The notes: generated by a model from the sequence alone, not told the origin. A stretch of 64,000 nucleotides of DNA from Lasioglossum baleicum (GCF_051020765.1 NW_027469223.1:277970-341969); one strand, 5' to 3'; shown: positions 44,493 to 61,072, numbered from the stretch's first letter. A program made the numbers and translations.

Positions 44493-47400
44493 ACGCATAA
44501 CGCATAACGCATAACGCATAACGGATAACGCAAGAAGCATAACGCATAACGCATAAAGCATAACGCATAACGCATAACGCATAACGCATAACGCATAACG
44601 CATAACGCATAACGCATAACGCATAACGCATAACGCATAACGCATAACGCATAACGCATAAAGCATAACGCATAACGCATAACGCATAACGCATAACGCA
44701 TAACGCATAACGCATAACGCATAACGGATAACGCATAACGCATAACGCATAACGCATAACGCATAACGCATAACGCATAACGCATAACGCATAACGCATA
44801 ACGCATAACGCATAACGCATTACGCATAACGCATAACGCATAACGCATAACGCATAACGCATAACGGATAACGCATAACGCATAACGCACAACGGATAAC
44901 GCATAACGCATAACGCATAACGCATAACGCATAACGCATAACGCATAACGCATAACGCATAACGCATAACGCATAACGCATAACGGATAACGCATAACGC
45001 ATAACGCACAACGGATAACGCATAACGCATAACGCATAACGAATTACGCATAACGCATAACGCATAACCCATAACGCATAACGCATAACGCATAACGCAT
45101 AACGCATAACCCATAACGCTTAACGCATAACGCCTAACGCATAACGCGTAACGCATAATGTATAACGTATAACGCTTAACGCATAGCCCATAACGCATAA
45201 CGCATAAGGCATCGCGCATAACGCATAACGGATAACGCATAACGCATAACGCATAACGGATAACGCATAACGCATAACGCATAACGAATTACGCATAACG
45301 CATAACCCATAACGCATAACGCATAACGCATAACGCATAACGCATAACGCATAACGCATAACGCATAACGCATAACGCATAACGCATAACGCATAACGCA
45401 TAACGCATAACGCATAACGCATAACGCATAACGCATAACGCATAACGCATAACGCATAACGGATAACGCAAGAAGCAGAACGCATAACGCATAAAGCATA
45501 ACGCATAACGCATAACGCATAACGCATAACGCATAACGCATAACGCATAACGCATAACGCATAACGCATAACGCATAACGCATAACGCATAACGCATAAC
45601 GCATAACGCATAACGCATAACGCATAACGCATAACGCTTAACGCATAACGCATTACGCATAACGCATAACGCATAACGCATAACGCTTAACGCATAGCTC
45701 ATAACGCATAACGCATAACGCTTAACGCATAACGCATAACGCATAACGGATAACGCATAACGCATAACGCATAACGGATAACGCATAACGCATAACGCAT
45801 AACGCATAACGCATAACGCATAACGCATAACGCGTAACGCATAATGCATAACGCATAACGCTTAACGCATAGCCCATAACGCATAACGCATAACGCATCG
45901 CGCATAACGCATAACGGATAACGCATAACGCATAACGCATAACGCATAACGCATAACGCATAACGCATAACGCATAACGCATAACGCATAACGCATAACG
46001 CATAACGCATAACGCATAACGCATAACGCATAACGCATAACGCATAACGCATAACGCATAACGCATAACGCATAACGCATAACGCTTAACGCATAACGCA
46101 TAACGCATAACGCATAACGCATAACGCATAACGCATAACGCATAACGCATAACGCATAACGCATAACGCATAACGCATAACGCATAACGCATAACGCATA
46201 ACACATAACGCATAACGCATAACGCATAACGCTTAACGCATAACGCCTAACGCATAACGCGTAACGCATAATGCATAACGCATAACGCTTAACGCATAGC
46301 CCATAACGCATAACGCCTAACGCATAACGCGTAACGCATAATGCATAACGCATAACGCTTAACGCATAGCCCATAACGCATAACGCATAACGCATCGCGC
46401 ATAACGCATAACGGATAACGCATAACGCATAACGCACAACGGATAACGCATAACGCATAACGCATAACGAATTACGCATAACGCATAACCCATAACGCAT
46501 AACGCATAACGCATAACGCATAACGCATAACGCATAACGCATAACGCATAACGCTTAACGCATAACGCATAACGCATAACGCCTAACGCATAACGCGTAA
46601 CGCATAATGCATAACGTATAACGCTTAACGCATAGCCCATAACGCATAACGCATAACGCATCGCGCATAACGCATAACGGATAACGCATAACGCATAACG
46701 CATAACGGATAACGCATAACGCATAACGCATAACGAATTACGCATAACGCATAACCCATAACGCATAACGCATAACGCATAACGCATAACGCATAACGCA
46801 TAACGCATAACGCATAACGCATAACGCACAACGGATAACGCATAACGCATAACGCATAACGAATTACGCATAACGCATAACCCATAACGCATAACGCATA
46901 ACGCATAACGCATAACGCATAACGCATAACGCATAACGCATAACGCTTAACGCATAACGCCTAACGCATAACGCGTAACGCATAATGTATAACGTATAAC
47001 GCTTAACGCATAGCCCATAACGCATAACGCATAACGCATCGCGCATAACGCATAACGGATAACGCATAACGCATAACGCATAACGGATAACGCTTAACGC
47101 ATAACGCATAACGAATTACGCATAACGCATAACGCATAACGCATAACGCATAACGCATAACGCATAACGCATAACGCATAACGGATAACGCATAACGCAT
47201 AACGCACAACGGATAACGCATAACGCATAACGCATAACGCATAACGCATAACGCATAACGCATAACGCATAACGCATAACGCATAACGCATAACGCATAA
47301 CGCATAACGCATAACGGATAACGCATAACGCATAACGCACAACGGATAACGCATAACGCATAACGCATAACGAATTACGCATAACGCATAACCCATAACG

Positions 47401-48181
47401 CATAACGCATAACGCATAACGCATAACGCATAACGCTTAACGCATAACGCCTAACGCATAACGCGTAACGCATAATGTATAACGTATAACGCTTAACGCA
47501 TAGCCCATAACGCATAACGCATAACGCATCGCGCATAACGCATAACGGATAACGCATAACGCATAACGCATAACGGATAACGCATAACGCATAACGCATA
47601 ACGAATTACGCATAACGCATAACCCATAACGCATAACGCATAACGCATAACGCATAACGCATAACGCATAACGCATAACGCATAACGCATAACGCATAAC
47701 GCATAACGCATAACGCATAACGCATAACGCATAACGCATAACGCATAACGCATAACGCATAACGCATAACGCATAACGCATAACGCATAACGGATAACGC
47801 AAGAAGCATAACGCATAACGCATAAAGCATAACGCATAACGCATAACGCATAACGCATAACGCATAACGCATAACGCATAACGCATAACGCATAACGCAT
47901 AACGCATAACGCATAACGCATAACGCATAACGCTTAACGCATAACGCATTACGCATAACGCATAACGCATAACGCATAACGCTTAACGCATAGCTCATAA
48001 CGCATAACGCATAACGCTTAACGCATAACGCATAACGCATAACGGATAACGCATAACGCATAACGCATAACGGATAACGCATAACGCATAACGCATAACG
48101 CATAACGCATAACGCATAACGCATAACGCATAACGCATAACGCATAACGCATAACGCGTAACGCATAATGCATAACGCATA

Positions 48182-49924
48182 ACGCTTAACGCATAGCCCA
48201 TAACGCATAACGCATAACGCATCGCGCATAACGCATAACGGATAACGCATAACGCATAAAGCATAACGCATAACGCATAACGCATAACGCATAACGCATA
48301 ACGCAGAACGCATAACGCATAACGCATAACGCATAACGCATAACGCTTAACGCATAACGCATTACGCATAACGCATAACGCATAACGCATAACGCTTAAC
48401 GCATAGCTCATAACGCATAACGCATAACGCTTAAAGCATAACGCATAACGCATAACGGATAACGCATAACGCATAACGCATAACGGATAACGCATATCGC
48501 ATAACGCATAACGCATAACGCATAACGCATAACGCATAACGCATAACGCATAACGCGTAACGCATAATGCATAACGCATAACGCTTAACGCATAGCCCAT
48601 AACGCATAACGCATAACGCATCGCGCATAACGCATAACGCATCGCGCATAACGCATAACGGATAACGCATAACGCATAACGCATAACGCATAACGCATAA
48701 CGCATAACGCATAACGCATAACGCATAACGCATAACGCATAACGCATAACGCATAACGCATAACGCATAACGCATAACGCATAACGCATAACGCATAACG
48801 CATAACGCATAACGCATAACGCATAACGCATAACGCATAACGCATAACGCATAACGCATAACGCATAACGCATAACGCATAACGCATAACGCATAACGCA
48901 TAACGCATAACGCATAACGCATAACGCATAACGCATAACGCATAACGCATAACGCATAACGGATAACGCAAGAAGCATAACGCATAACGCATAAAGCATA
49001 ACGCATAACGCATAACGCATAACGCATAACGCATAACGCATAACGCATAACGCATAACGCATAACGCATAACGCATAACGCATAACGCATAACGCATAAC
49101 GCATAACGCTTAACGCATAACGCATTACGCATAACGCATAACGCATAACGCATAACGCTTAACGCATAGCTCATAACGCATAACGCATAACGCTTAACGC
49201 ATAACGCATAACGCATAACGGATAACGCATAACGCATAACGCATAACGGATAACGCATAACGCATAACGCATAACGCATAACGCATAACGCATAACGCAT
49301 AACACATAACGCATAACGCATAACGCATAACGCTTAACGCATAACGCCTAACGCATAACGCGTAACGCATAATGCATAACGCATAACGCTTAACGCATAG
49401 CCCATAACGCATAACGCATGACGCATCGCGCATAACGCATAACGGATAACGCATAACGCATAACGCACAACGGATAACGCATAACGCATAACGCATAACG
49501 AATTACGCATAACGCATAACCCATAACGCATAACGCATAACGCATAACGCATAACGCATAACGCATAACGCATAACGCATAACGCATAACGCATAACGCT
49601 TAACGCATAACGCCTAACGCATAACGCGTAACGCATAATGCATAACGTATAACGCTTAACGCATAGCCCATAACGCATAACGCATAACGCATCGCGCATA
49701 ACGCATAACGGATAACGCATAACGCATAACGCATAACGGATAACGCATAACGCATAACGCATAACGAATTACGCATAACGCATAACCCATAACGCATAAC
49801 GCATAACGCATAACGCATAACGCATAACGCATAACGCATAACGCATAACGCATAACGCATAACGCACAACGGATAACGCATAACGCATAACGCATAACGA
49901 ATTACGCATAACGCATAACCCATA
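48182..49924. repeat. 3-kb-spaced duplication, copy 1
   Basis: ACGCTTA (48182), an ACGCAGA unit, an ACGCAAG cassette (48959), ACACATA, ACGAATT units (49498, 49764, 49897) and ACCCATA match 51241-52829 at offsets of 3059, 2884, 2891 and 2905 bp. A private TCGCATA unit lies at 48497. Confidence 0.82.
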
Positions 49925-51240
49925 ACGCATAACGCATAACGCATAACGCGTAACGCATAATGTATAACGTATAACGCTTAACGCATAGCCCATAACGCAT
50001 AACGCATAACGCATCGCGCATAACGCATAACGGATAACGCATAACGCATAACGCATAACGGATAACGCATAACGCATAACGCATAACGAATTACGCATAA
50101 CGCATAACGCATAACGCATAACGCATAACGCATAACGCATAACGCATAACGCATAACGGATAACGCATAACGCATAACGCACAACGGATAACGCATAACG
50201 CATAACGCATAACGCATAACGCATAACGCATAACGCATAACGCATAACGCATAACGCATAACGCATAACGCATAACGCATAACGCATAACGCGTAACGCA
50301 TAACGCATAACGGATAACGCATAACGCATAACGCACAACGGATAACGCATAACGCATAACGCATAACGAATTACGCATAACGCATAACCCATAACGCATA
50401 ACGCATAACGCATAACGCATAACGCATAACGCATAACGCTTAACGCATAACGCCTAACGCATAACGCGTAACGCATAATGTATAACGTATAACGCTTAAC
50501 GCATAGCCCATAACGCATAACGCATAACGCATCGCGCATAACGCATAACGGATAACGCATAACGCATAACGCATAACGGATAACGCGTAACGCATAACGC
50601 ATAACGAATTACGCATAACGCATAACCCATAACGCATAACGCATAACGCATAACGCATAACGCATAACGCATAACGCATAACGCATAACGCATAACGCAT
50701 AACGCATAACGCATAACGCATAACGCATAACGCATAACGCATAACGCATAACGCATAACGCATAACGCATAACGCATAACGCATAACGCATAACGGATAA
50801 CGCAAGAAGCATAACGCATAACGCATAAAGCATAACGCATAACGCATAACGCATAACGCATAACGCATAACGCATAACGCATAACGCATAACGCATAACG
50901 CATAACGCATAACGCATAACGCTTAACGCATAACGCATTACGCATAACGCATAACGCATAACGCATAACGCTTAACGCATAGCTCATAACGCATAACGCA
51001 TAACGCATAACGCATAACGCATAACGCTTAACGCATAACGCATTACGCATAACGCATAACGCATAACGCATAACGCTTAACGCATAGCTCATAACGCATA
51101 ACGCATAACGCTTAACGCATAACGCATAACGCATAACGCATAACGCATAACGCATAACGCATAACGCATAACGGATAACGCATAACGCATAACGCATAAC
51201 GCATAACGCATAACGCGTAACGCATAATGCATAACGCATA

Positions 51241-52829
51241 ACGCTTAACGCATAGCCCATAACGCATAACGCATAACGCATCGCGCATAACGCATAACGG
51301 ATAACGCATAACGCATAAAGCATAACGCATAACGCATAACGCATAACGCATAACGCATAACGCAGAACGCATAACGCATAACGCATAACGCATAACGCAT
51401 AACGCTTAACGCATAACGCATTACGCATAACGCATAACGCATAACGCATAACGCTTAACGCATAGCTCATAACGCATAACGCATAACGCTTAAAGCATAA
51501 CGCATAACGCATAACGGATAACGCATAACGCATAACGCATAACGGATAACGCATAACGCATAACGCATAACGCATAACGCATAACGCATAACGCATAACG
51601 CATAACGCATAACGCGTAACGCATAACGCATAACGAATTACGCATAACGCATAACGCATAACGCATAACGCATAACGCATAACGCATAACGCATAACGCA
51701 TAGCGCATAACGCATAACGCATAACGCATAACGCATAACGCATAACGCATAACGCATAACGCATAACGCATAACGCATAACGCATAACGCATAACGCATA
51801 ACGCATAACGCATAACGCATAACGCATAACGCATAACGCATAACGGATAACGCAAGAAGCATAACGCATAACGCATAAAGCATAACGCATAACGCATAAC
51901 GCATAACGCATAACGCATAACGCATAACGCATAACGCATAACGCATAACGCATAACGCATAACGCATAACGCATAACGCATAACGCATAACGCTTAACGC
52001 ATAACGCATTACGCATAACGCATAACGCATAACGCATAACGCTTAACGCATAGCTCATAACGCATAACGCATAACGCTTAACGCATAACGCATAACGCAT
52101 AACGGATAACGCATAACGCATAACGCATAACGGATAACGCATAACGCATAACGCATAACGCATAACGCATAACGCATAACGCATAACGCATAACACATAA
52201 CGCATAACGCATAACGCATAACGCTTAACGCATAACGCCTAACGCATAACGCGTAACGCATAATGCATAACGCATAACGCTTAACGCATAGCCCATAACG
52301 CATAACGCATAACGCATCGCGCATAACGCATAACGGATAACGCATAACGCATAACGCACAACGGATAACGCATAACGCATAACGCATAACGAATTACGCA
52401 TAACGCATAACCCATAACGCATAACGCATAACGCATAACGCATAACGCATAACGCATAACGCATAACGCATAACGCATAACGCATAACGCTTAACGCATA
52501 ACGCCTAACGCATAACGCGTAACGCATAATGCATAACGTATAACGCTTAACGCATAGCCCATAACGCATAACGCATAACGCATCGCGCATAACGCATAAC
52601 GGATAACGCATAACGCATAACGCATAACGGATAACGCATAACGCATAACGCATAACGAATTACGCATAACGCATAACCCATAACGCATAACGCATAACGC
52701 ATAACGCATAACGCATAACGCATAACGCATAACGCATAACGCATAACGCATAACGCATAACGCATAACGCACAACGGATAACGCATAACGCATAACGCAT
52801 AACGAATTACGCATAACGCATAACCCATA
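51241..52829. repeat. 3-kb-spaced duplication, copy 2
   Basis: Partner of 48182-49924, with the ACGCAAG cassette at 51843 and ACGAATT units at 52389, 52655 and 52802. It is 22 units shorter than copy 1. Confidence 0.82.
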
Positions 52830-55800
52830 ACGCATAACGCATAACGCTTAACGCATAGCTCATAACGCATAACGCATAACGCTTAACGCATAACGCATAA
52901 CGCATAACGGATAACGCATAACGCATAACGCATAACGCATAACGGATAACGCATAACGCATAACGCATAACGCATAACGCATAACGCATAACGCATAACA
53001 CATAACGCATAACGGATAACGCATAACGCATAACGCATAACGGATAACGCATAACGCATAACGCATAACGAATTACGCATAACGCATAACCCATAACGCA
53101 TAACGCATAACGCATAACGCATAACGCATAACGCATAACGCATAACGCATAACGCATAACGCATAACGCACAACGGATAACGCATAACGCATAACGCATA
53201 ACGAATTACGCATAACGCATAACCCATAACGCATAACGCATAACGCATAACGCATAACGCATAACGCATAACGCATAACGCTTAACGCATAACGCCTAAC
53301 GCATAACGCGTAACGCATAATGTATAACGTATAACGCTTAACGCATAGCCCATAACGCATAACGCATAACGCATCGCGCATAACGCATAACGGATAACGC
53401 ATAACGCATAACGCATAACGGATAACGCATAACGCATAACGCATAACGAATTACGCATAACGCATAACGCATAACGCATAACGCATAACGCATAACGCAT
53501 AACGCATAACGCATAACGCATAACGCATAACGGATAACGCATAACGCATAACGCACAACGGATAACGCATAACGCATAACGCATAACGCATAACGCATAA
53601 CGCATAACGCATAACGCATAACGCATAACGCATAACGCATAACGCATAACGCATAACGCATAACGCATAACGCATAACGCATAACGCATAACGCATAACG
53701 CATAACGGATAACGCATAACGCATAACGCACAACGGATAACGCATAACGCATAACGCATAACGAATTACGCATAACGCATAACCCATAACGCATAACGCA
53801 TAACGCATAACGCATAACGCATAACGCATAACGCTTAACGCATAACGCCTAACGCATAACGCGTAACGCATAATGTATAACGTATAACGCTTAACGCATA
53901 GCCCATAACGCATAACGCATAACGCATCGCGCATAACGCATAACGGATAACGCATAACGCATAACGCATAACGCATAACGCATAACGCATAACGCATAAC
54001 GCATAACGCATAACGCATAACGCATAACGCATAACGCATAACGCATAACGCATAACGCATAACGGATAACGCAAGAAGCATAACGCATAACGCATAAAGC
54101 ATAACGCATAACGCATAACGCATAACGCATAACGCATAACGCATAACGCATAACGCATAACGCATAACGCATAACGCATAACGCATAACGGATAACGCAT
54201 AACGCATAACGCATAACGAATTACGCATAACGCATAACCCATAACGCATAACGCATAACGCATAACGCATAACGCATAACGCTTAACGCATAACGCCTAA
54301 CGCATAACGCGTAACGCATAATGTATAACGTATAACGCTTAACGCATAGCCCATAACGCATAACGCATAACGCATCGCGCATAACGCATAACGGATAACG
54401 CATAACGCATAACGCATAACGGATAACGCATAACGCATAACGCATAACGAATTACGCATAACGCATAACCCATAACGCATAACGCATAACGCATAACGCA
54501 TAACGCATAACGCATAACGCATAACGCATAACGCATAACGCATAACGCATAACGCATAACGCATAACGCATAACGCATAACGCATAACGGATAACGCAAG
54601 AAGCATAACGCATAACGCATAAAGCATAACGCATAACGCATAACGCATAACGCATAACGCATAACGCATAACGCATAACGCATAACGCATAACGCATAAC
54701 GCATAACGCATAACGCTTAACGCATAACGCATTACGCATAACGCATAACGCATAACGCATAACGCTTAACGCATAACGCATAACGCATAACGCATAACGC
54801 ATAACGCATAACGCATAACGCATAACGCATAACGCATAACGCATAACGCATAACGCATAACGCATAACGGATAACGCATAACGCATAACGCACAACGGAT
54901 AACGCATAACGCATAACGCATAACGCATAACGCATAACGCATAACGGATAACGCATAACGCATAACGCACAACGGATAACGCATAACGCATAACGCATAA
55001 CGCATAACGCATAACGCATAACGCATAACGCATAACGCATAACGCATAACGCATAACGCATAACGCATAACGCATAACGCATAACGCATAACGCATAACG
55101 CATAACGCATAACGCATAACGCATAACGCATAATGCATAACGCATAACGCATAACGCATAACGGATAACGCATGACGCATAACGCACAACGGATAACGCA
55201 TAACGCATAACGCATAACGAATTACGCATAACGCATAACCCATAACGCATAACGCATAACGCATAACGCATAACGCATAACGCATAACGCATAACGCTTA
55301 ACGCATAACGCCTAACGCATAACGCGTAACGCATAATGTATAACGTATAACGCTTAACGCATAGCCCATAACGCATAACGCATAACGCATCGCGCATAAC
55401 GCATAACGGATAACGCATAACGCATAACGCATAACGCATAACGCATAACGCATAACGCATAACGCATAACGCATAACGCATAACGCATAACGCATAACGC
55501 ATAACGCATAACGCATAACGCATAACGCATAACGCATAACGCATAACGGATAACGCAAGAAGCATAACGCATAACGCATAAAGCATAACGCATAACGCAT
55601 AACGCATAACGCATAACGCATAACGCATAACGCATAACGGATAACGAATAACGCATAACGCATAACGAATTACGCATAACGCATAACCCATAACGCATAA
55701 CGCATAACGCATAACGCATAACGCATAACGCATAACGCATAACGCATAACGCATAACGCATAACGCATAACGCATAACGCATAACGCATAACGCATAACG

Positions 55801-56818
55801 CATAACGCATAACGCATAACGCATAACGCATAACGCATAACGGATAACGCAAGAAGCATAACGCATAACGCATAAAGCATAACGCATAACGCATAACGCA
55901 TAACGCATAACGCATAACGCATAACGCATAACGCATAACGCATAACGCATAACGCATAACGCATAACGCATAACGCATAACGCTTAACGCATAACGCATT
56001 ACGCATAACGCATAACGCATAACGCATAACGCTTAACGCATAGCTCATAACGCATAACGCATAACGCTTAACGCATAACGCATAACGCATAACGGATAAC
56101 GCATAACGCATAACGCATAACGGATAACGCATAACGCATAACGCATAACGCATAACGCATAACGCATAACGCATAACGCATAACGCATAACGCATAACGC
56201 ATAACGCATAACGCGTAACGCATAATGCATAACGCATAACGCTTAACGCATAGCCCATAACGCATAACGCATAACGCATCGCGCATAACGCATAACGGAT
56301 AACGCATAACGCATAACGCATAACGCATAACGCATAACGCATAACGCATAACGCATAACGCATAACGCATAACGCATAACGCATAACGCATAACGCATAA
56401 CGCATAACGCATAACGCATAACGCATAACGCATAACGCATCGCGCATAACGCATAACGGATAACGCATAACGCATAACGCACAACGGATAACGCATAACG
56501 CATAACGCATAACGAATTACGCATAACGCATAACCCATAACGCATAACGCATAACGCATAACGCATAACGCATAACGCATAACGCATAACGCATAACGCA
56601 TAACGCTTAACGCATAACGCCTAACGCATAACGCGTAACGCATAATGCATAACGTATAACGCTTAACGCATAGCCCATAACGCATAACGCATAACGCATC
56701 GCGCATAACGCATAACGGATAACGCATAACGCATAACGCATAACGGATAACGCATAACGCATAACGCATAACGAATTACGCATAACGCATAACCCATAAC
56801 GCATAACGCATAACGCCT

Positions 56819-56820
56819 AC
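56819..56820. other. Single-base deletion, register slip 1
   Basis: One A is missing between ACGCCTA (56813-56819) and the next unit. Unit starts change from 1 to 0 modulo 7. The homologous site in copy 1 (ACGCCTA at 21218) is intact. It may be a real mutation or a consensus error. Confidence 0.95.
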
Positions 56821-57175
56821 GCATAACGCGTAACGCATAATGTATAACGTATAACGCTTAACGCATAGCCCATAACGCATAACGCATAACGGATAACGCA
56901 TAACGCATAACGCACAACGGATAACGCATAACGCATAACGCATAACGCATAACGCATAACGCATAACGCATAACGCATAACGCATAACGCATAACGCATA
57001 ACGCATAACGCATAACGCATAACGCATAACGCATAACGCATAACGCATAACGCATAACGCATAACGCATAACGCATAACGGATAACGCATAACGCATAAC
57101 GCACAACGGATAACGCATAACGCATAACGCATAACGAATTACGCATAACGCATAACCCATAACGCATAACGCATA

Positions 57176-57644
57176 ACGCTTAACGCATAACGCCTAACGC
57201 ATAACGCGTAACGCATAATGTATAACGTATAACGCTTAACGCATAGCCCATAACGCATAACGCATAACGCATCGCGCATAACGCATAACGGATAACGCAT
57301 AACGCATAACGCATAACGGATAACGCATAACGCATAACGCATAACGAATTACGCATAACGCATAACCCATAACGCATAACGCATAACGCATAACGCATAA
57401 CGCATAACGCATAACGCTTAACGCATAACGCCTAACGCATAACGCGTAACGCATAATGTATAACGTATAACGCTTAACGCATAGCCCATAACGCATAACG
57501 CATAACGCATCGCGCATAACGCATAACGGATAACGCATAACGCATAACGCATAACGGATAACGCATAACGCATAACGCATAACGAATTACGCATAACGCA
57601 TAACCCATAACGCATAACGCATAACGCATAACGCATAACGCATT
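57176..57644. repeat. Tandem pair of the 238-bp higher-order repeat, copy of 21589
   Basis: ACGCTTA at 57176 and 57414, with the truncating ACGCATT at 57638. All positions equal those of the pair at 21589 plus 35587. The extra ACGCTTA seen at 21582 is absent here. Confidence 0.9.
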
Positions 57645-60516
57645 ACGCATAACGCATAACGCATAACGCATAACGCATAACGCATAACGCATAACGCATA
57701 ACGCATAACGCATAACGCATAACGGATAACGCAAGAAGCATAACGCATAACGCATAAAGCATAACGCATAACGCATAACGCATAACGCATAACGCATAAC
57801 GCATAACGCATAACGCATAACGCATAACGCATAACGCATAACGCATAACGCATAACGCATAACGCTTAACGCATAACGCATTACGCATAACGCATAACGC
57901 ATAACGCATAACGCTTAACGCATAGCTCATAACGCATAACGCATAACGCTTAACGCATAACGCATAACGCATAACGGATAACGCATAACGCATAACGCAT
58001 AACGGATAACGCATAACGCATAACGCATAACGCATAACGCATAACGCATAACGCATAACGCATAACGCATAACGCATAACGCATAACGCGTAACGCATAA
58101 TGCATAACGCATAACGCTTAACGCATAGCCCATAACGCATAACGCATAACGCATCGCGCATAACGCATAACGGATAACGCATAACGCATAAAGCATAACG
58201 CATAACGCATAACGCATAACGCATAACGCATAACGCAGAACGCATAACGCATAACGCATAACGCATAACGCATAACGCTTAACGCATAACGCATTACGCA
58301 TAACGCATAACGCATAACGCATAACGCTTAACGCATAGCTCATAACGCATAACGCATAACGCTTAAAGCATAACGCATAACGCATAACGGATAACGCATA
58401 ACGCATAACGCATAACGGATAACGCATAACGCATAACGCATAACGCATAACGCATAAGGCATAACGCATAACGCATAACGCATAACGCATAACGCATAAC
58501 GCATAACGCATAACGCATAACGCATAACGCATAACGCATAACGCATAACGCATAACGCATAACGCATAACGCATAACGCATAACGCATAACGCATAACGC
58601 ATAACGCATAACGCATAACGCATAACGCATAACGCATAACGCATAACGCATAACGCATAACGCATAACGGATAACGCATAACGCATAACGCACAACGGAT
58701 AACGCATAACGCATAACGCATAACGCATAACGCATAACGCATAACGGATAACGCATAACGCATAACGCACAACGGATAACGCATAACGCATAACGCATAA
58801 CGCATAACGCATAACGCATAACGCATAACGCATAACGCATAACGCATAACGCATAACGCATAACGCATAACGCATAACGCATAACGCATAACGCATAACG
58901 CATAACGCATAACGCATAACGCATAACGCATAACGCATAACGGATAACGCATGACGCATAACGCACAACGGATAACGCATAACGCATAACGCATAACGAA
59001 TTACGCATAACGCATAACCCATAACGCATAACGCATAACGCATAACGCATAACGCATAACGCATAACGCATAACGCATAACGCTTAACGCATAACGCCTA
59101 ACGCATAACGCGTAACGCATAATGTATAACGTATAACGCTTAACGCATAGCCCATAACGCATAACGCATAACGCATCGCGCATAACGCATAACGGATAAC
59201 GCATAACGCATAACGCATAACGGATAACGCATAACGCATAACGCATAACGAATTACGCATAACGCATAACCCATAGCGCATAACGCATAACGCATAACGC
59301 ATAACGCATAACGCATAACGCATAACGCATAACGCATAACGCATAACGCATAACGCATAACGCATAACGCATAACGCATAACGCATAACGCATAACGGAT
59401 AACGCAAGAAGCATAACGCATAACGCATAAAGCATAACGCATAACGCATAACGCATAACGCATAACGCATAACGCATAACGCATAACGCATAACGCATAA
59501 CGCATAACGCATAACGCATAACGGATAACGCAAGAAGCATAACGCATAACGCATAAAGCATAACGCATAACGCATAACGCATAACGCATAACGCATAACG
59601 CATAACGCATAACGCATAACGCATAACGCATAACGCATAACGCATAACGCATAACGCTTAACGCATAACGCATTACGCATAACGCATAACGCATAACGCA
59701 TAACGCTTAACGCATAGCTCATAACGCATAACGCATAACGCTTAACGCATAACGCATAACGCATAACGGATAACGCATAACGCATAACGCATAACGGATA
59801 ACGCATAACGCATAACGCATAACGCATAACGCATAACGCATAACGCATAACGCATAACGCATAACGCATAACGCGTAACGCATAATGCATAACGCATAGC
59901 GCTTAACGCATAGCCCATAACGCATAACGCATAACGCATCGCGCATAACGCATAACGGATAACGCATAACGCATAACGCATAACGCATAACGCATAACGC
60001 ATAACGCATAACGCATAACGCATAACGCATAACGCATAACGCATAACGCATAACGCATAACGCATAACGCATAACGCATAACGCATAACGCATAACGCAT
60101 AACGCATAACGCATAACGCATAACGCATAACGCATAACGCATAACGCATAACGCATAACGCATAACGCATAACGCATAACGCATAACGCATAACGCATAA
60201 CGCATAACGCATAACGCATAACGCATAACGCATAACGCATAACGCATAACGCATAACGCATAACGCATAACGCATAACGCATAACGCATAACGCATAACG
60301 CATAACGCATAACGCATAACGCATAACGCATAACGCATAACGCATAACGCATAACGCATAACGGATAACGCATAACGCATAACGCATAACGCATAACGCA
60401 TAACGCATAACGCATAACGCATAACGCATAACGCATAACGCATAACGCATAACGCATAACGCATAACGCATAACGCATAACGCATAACGCATAACGCATA
60501 ACGCATAACGCATAAC

Positions 60517-60518
60517 GA
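60517..60518. other. Single-base deletion, register slip 2
   Basis: A C is missing, giving the six-base unit ACGATA just before ACGCATT (60521). Unit starts change from 0 to 6 modulo 7. No matching deletion is seen near 24.92 kb in copy 1. Confidence 0.95.
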
Positions 60519-60715
60519 TAACGCATTACGCATAACGCATAACGCATAACGCATAACGCATAACGCATAACGGATAACGCATAACGCATAACGCACAACG
60601 GATAACGCATAACGCATAACGCATAACGCATAACGCATAACGCATAACGCATAACGCATAACGCATAACGCATAACGCATAACGCATAACGCATAACGCA
60701 TAACGCATAACGCAT

Positions 60716-60717
60716 AC
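60716..60717. other. Single-base deletion, register slip 3
   Basis: One A of an AA pair is missing. Unit starts change from 6 to 5 modulo 7. The surrounding units are majority form. Confidence 0.95.
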
Positions 60718-61072
60718 GCATAACGCATAACGCATAACGCATAACGCATAACGGATAACGCATAACGCATAACGCACAACGGATAACGCATAACGCATAA
60801 CGCATAACGAATTACGCATAACGCATAACCCATAACGCATAACGCATAACGCATAACGCATAACGCATAACCCATAACGCTTAACGCATAACGCCTAACG
60901 CATAACGCGTAACGCATAATGTATAACGTATAACGCTTAACGCATAGCCCATAACGCATAACGCATAACGCATCGCGCATAACGCATAACGGATAACGCA
61001 TAACGCATAACGCATAACGGATAACGCATAACGCATAACGCATAACGAATTACGCATAACGCATAACCCATA

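Larger units (their letters stand above)
24319..45115. repeat. Zone III: mixed zone, ACCCATA-ACGCTTA subfamily
   Basis: Long pure runs (up to 118 units) alternate with higher-order units of a subfamily marked by an ACCCATA unit directly followed by ACGCTTA, seen for example at 25271, 25936 and 45109. That junction is absent from zones I, II and IV. GCGCTTA units also mark this zone (24.3, 28.3, 29.8, 33.9 and 35.2 kb). The zone contains a tandem duplication with about 5.5 kb spacing. Confidence 0.75.
45116..59898. repeat. Zone IV: second zone dense in higher-order units
   Basis: Cassettes are dense and the ACCCATA-ACGCTTA junction is absent, as in zone II. From 54188 onward it is a copy of the zone II sequence that starts at 18551, unit variants included. 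The left part (46-53 kb) holds a separate duplication with about 3 kb spacing. The right border is the GCGCTTA unit at 59899, the counterpart of 24319. Confidence 0.75.
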
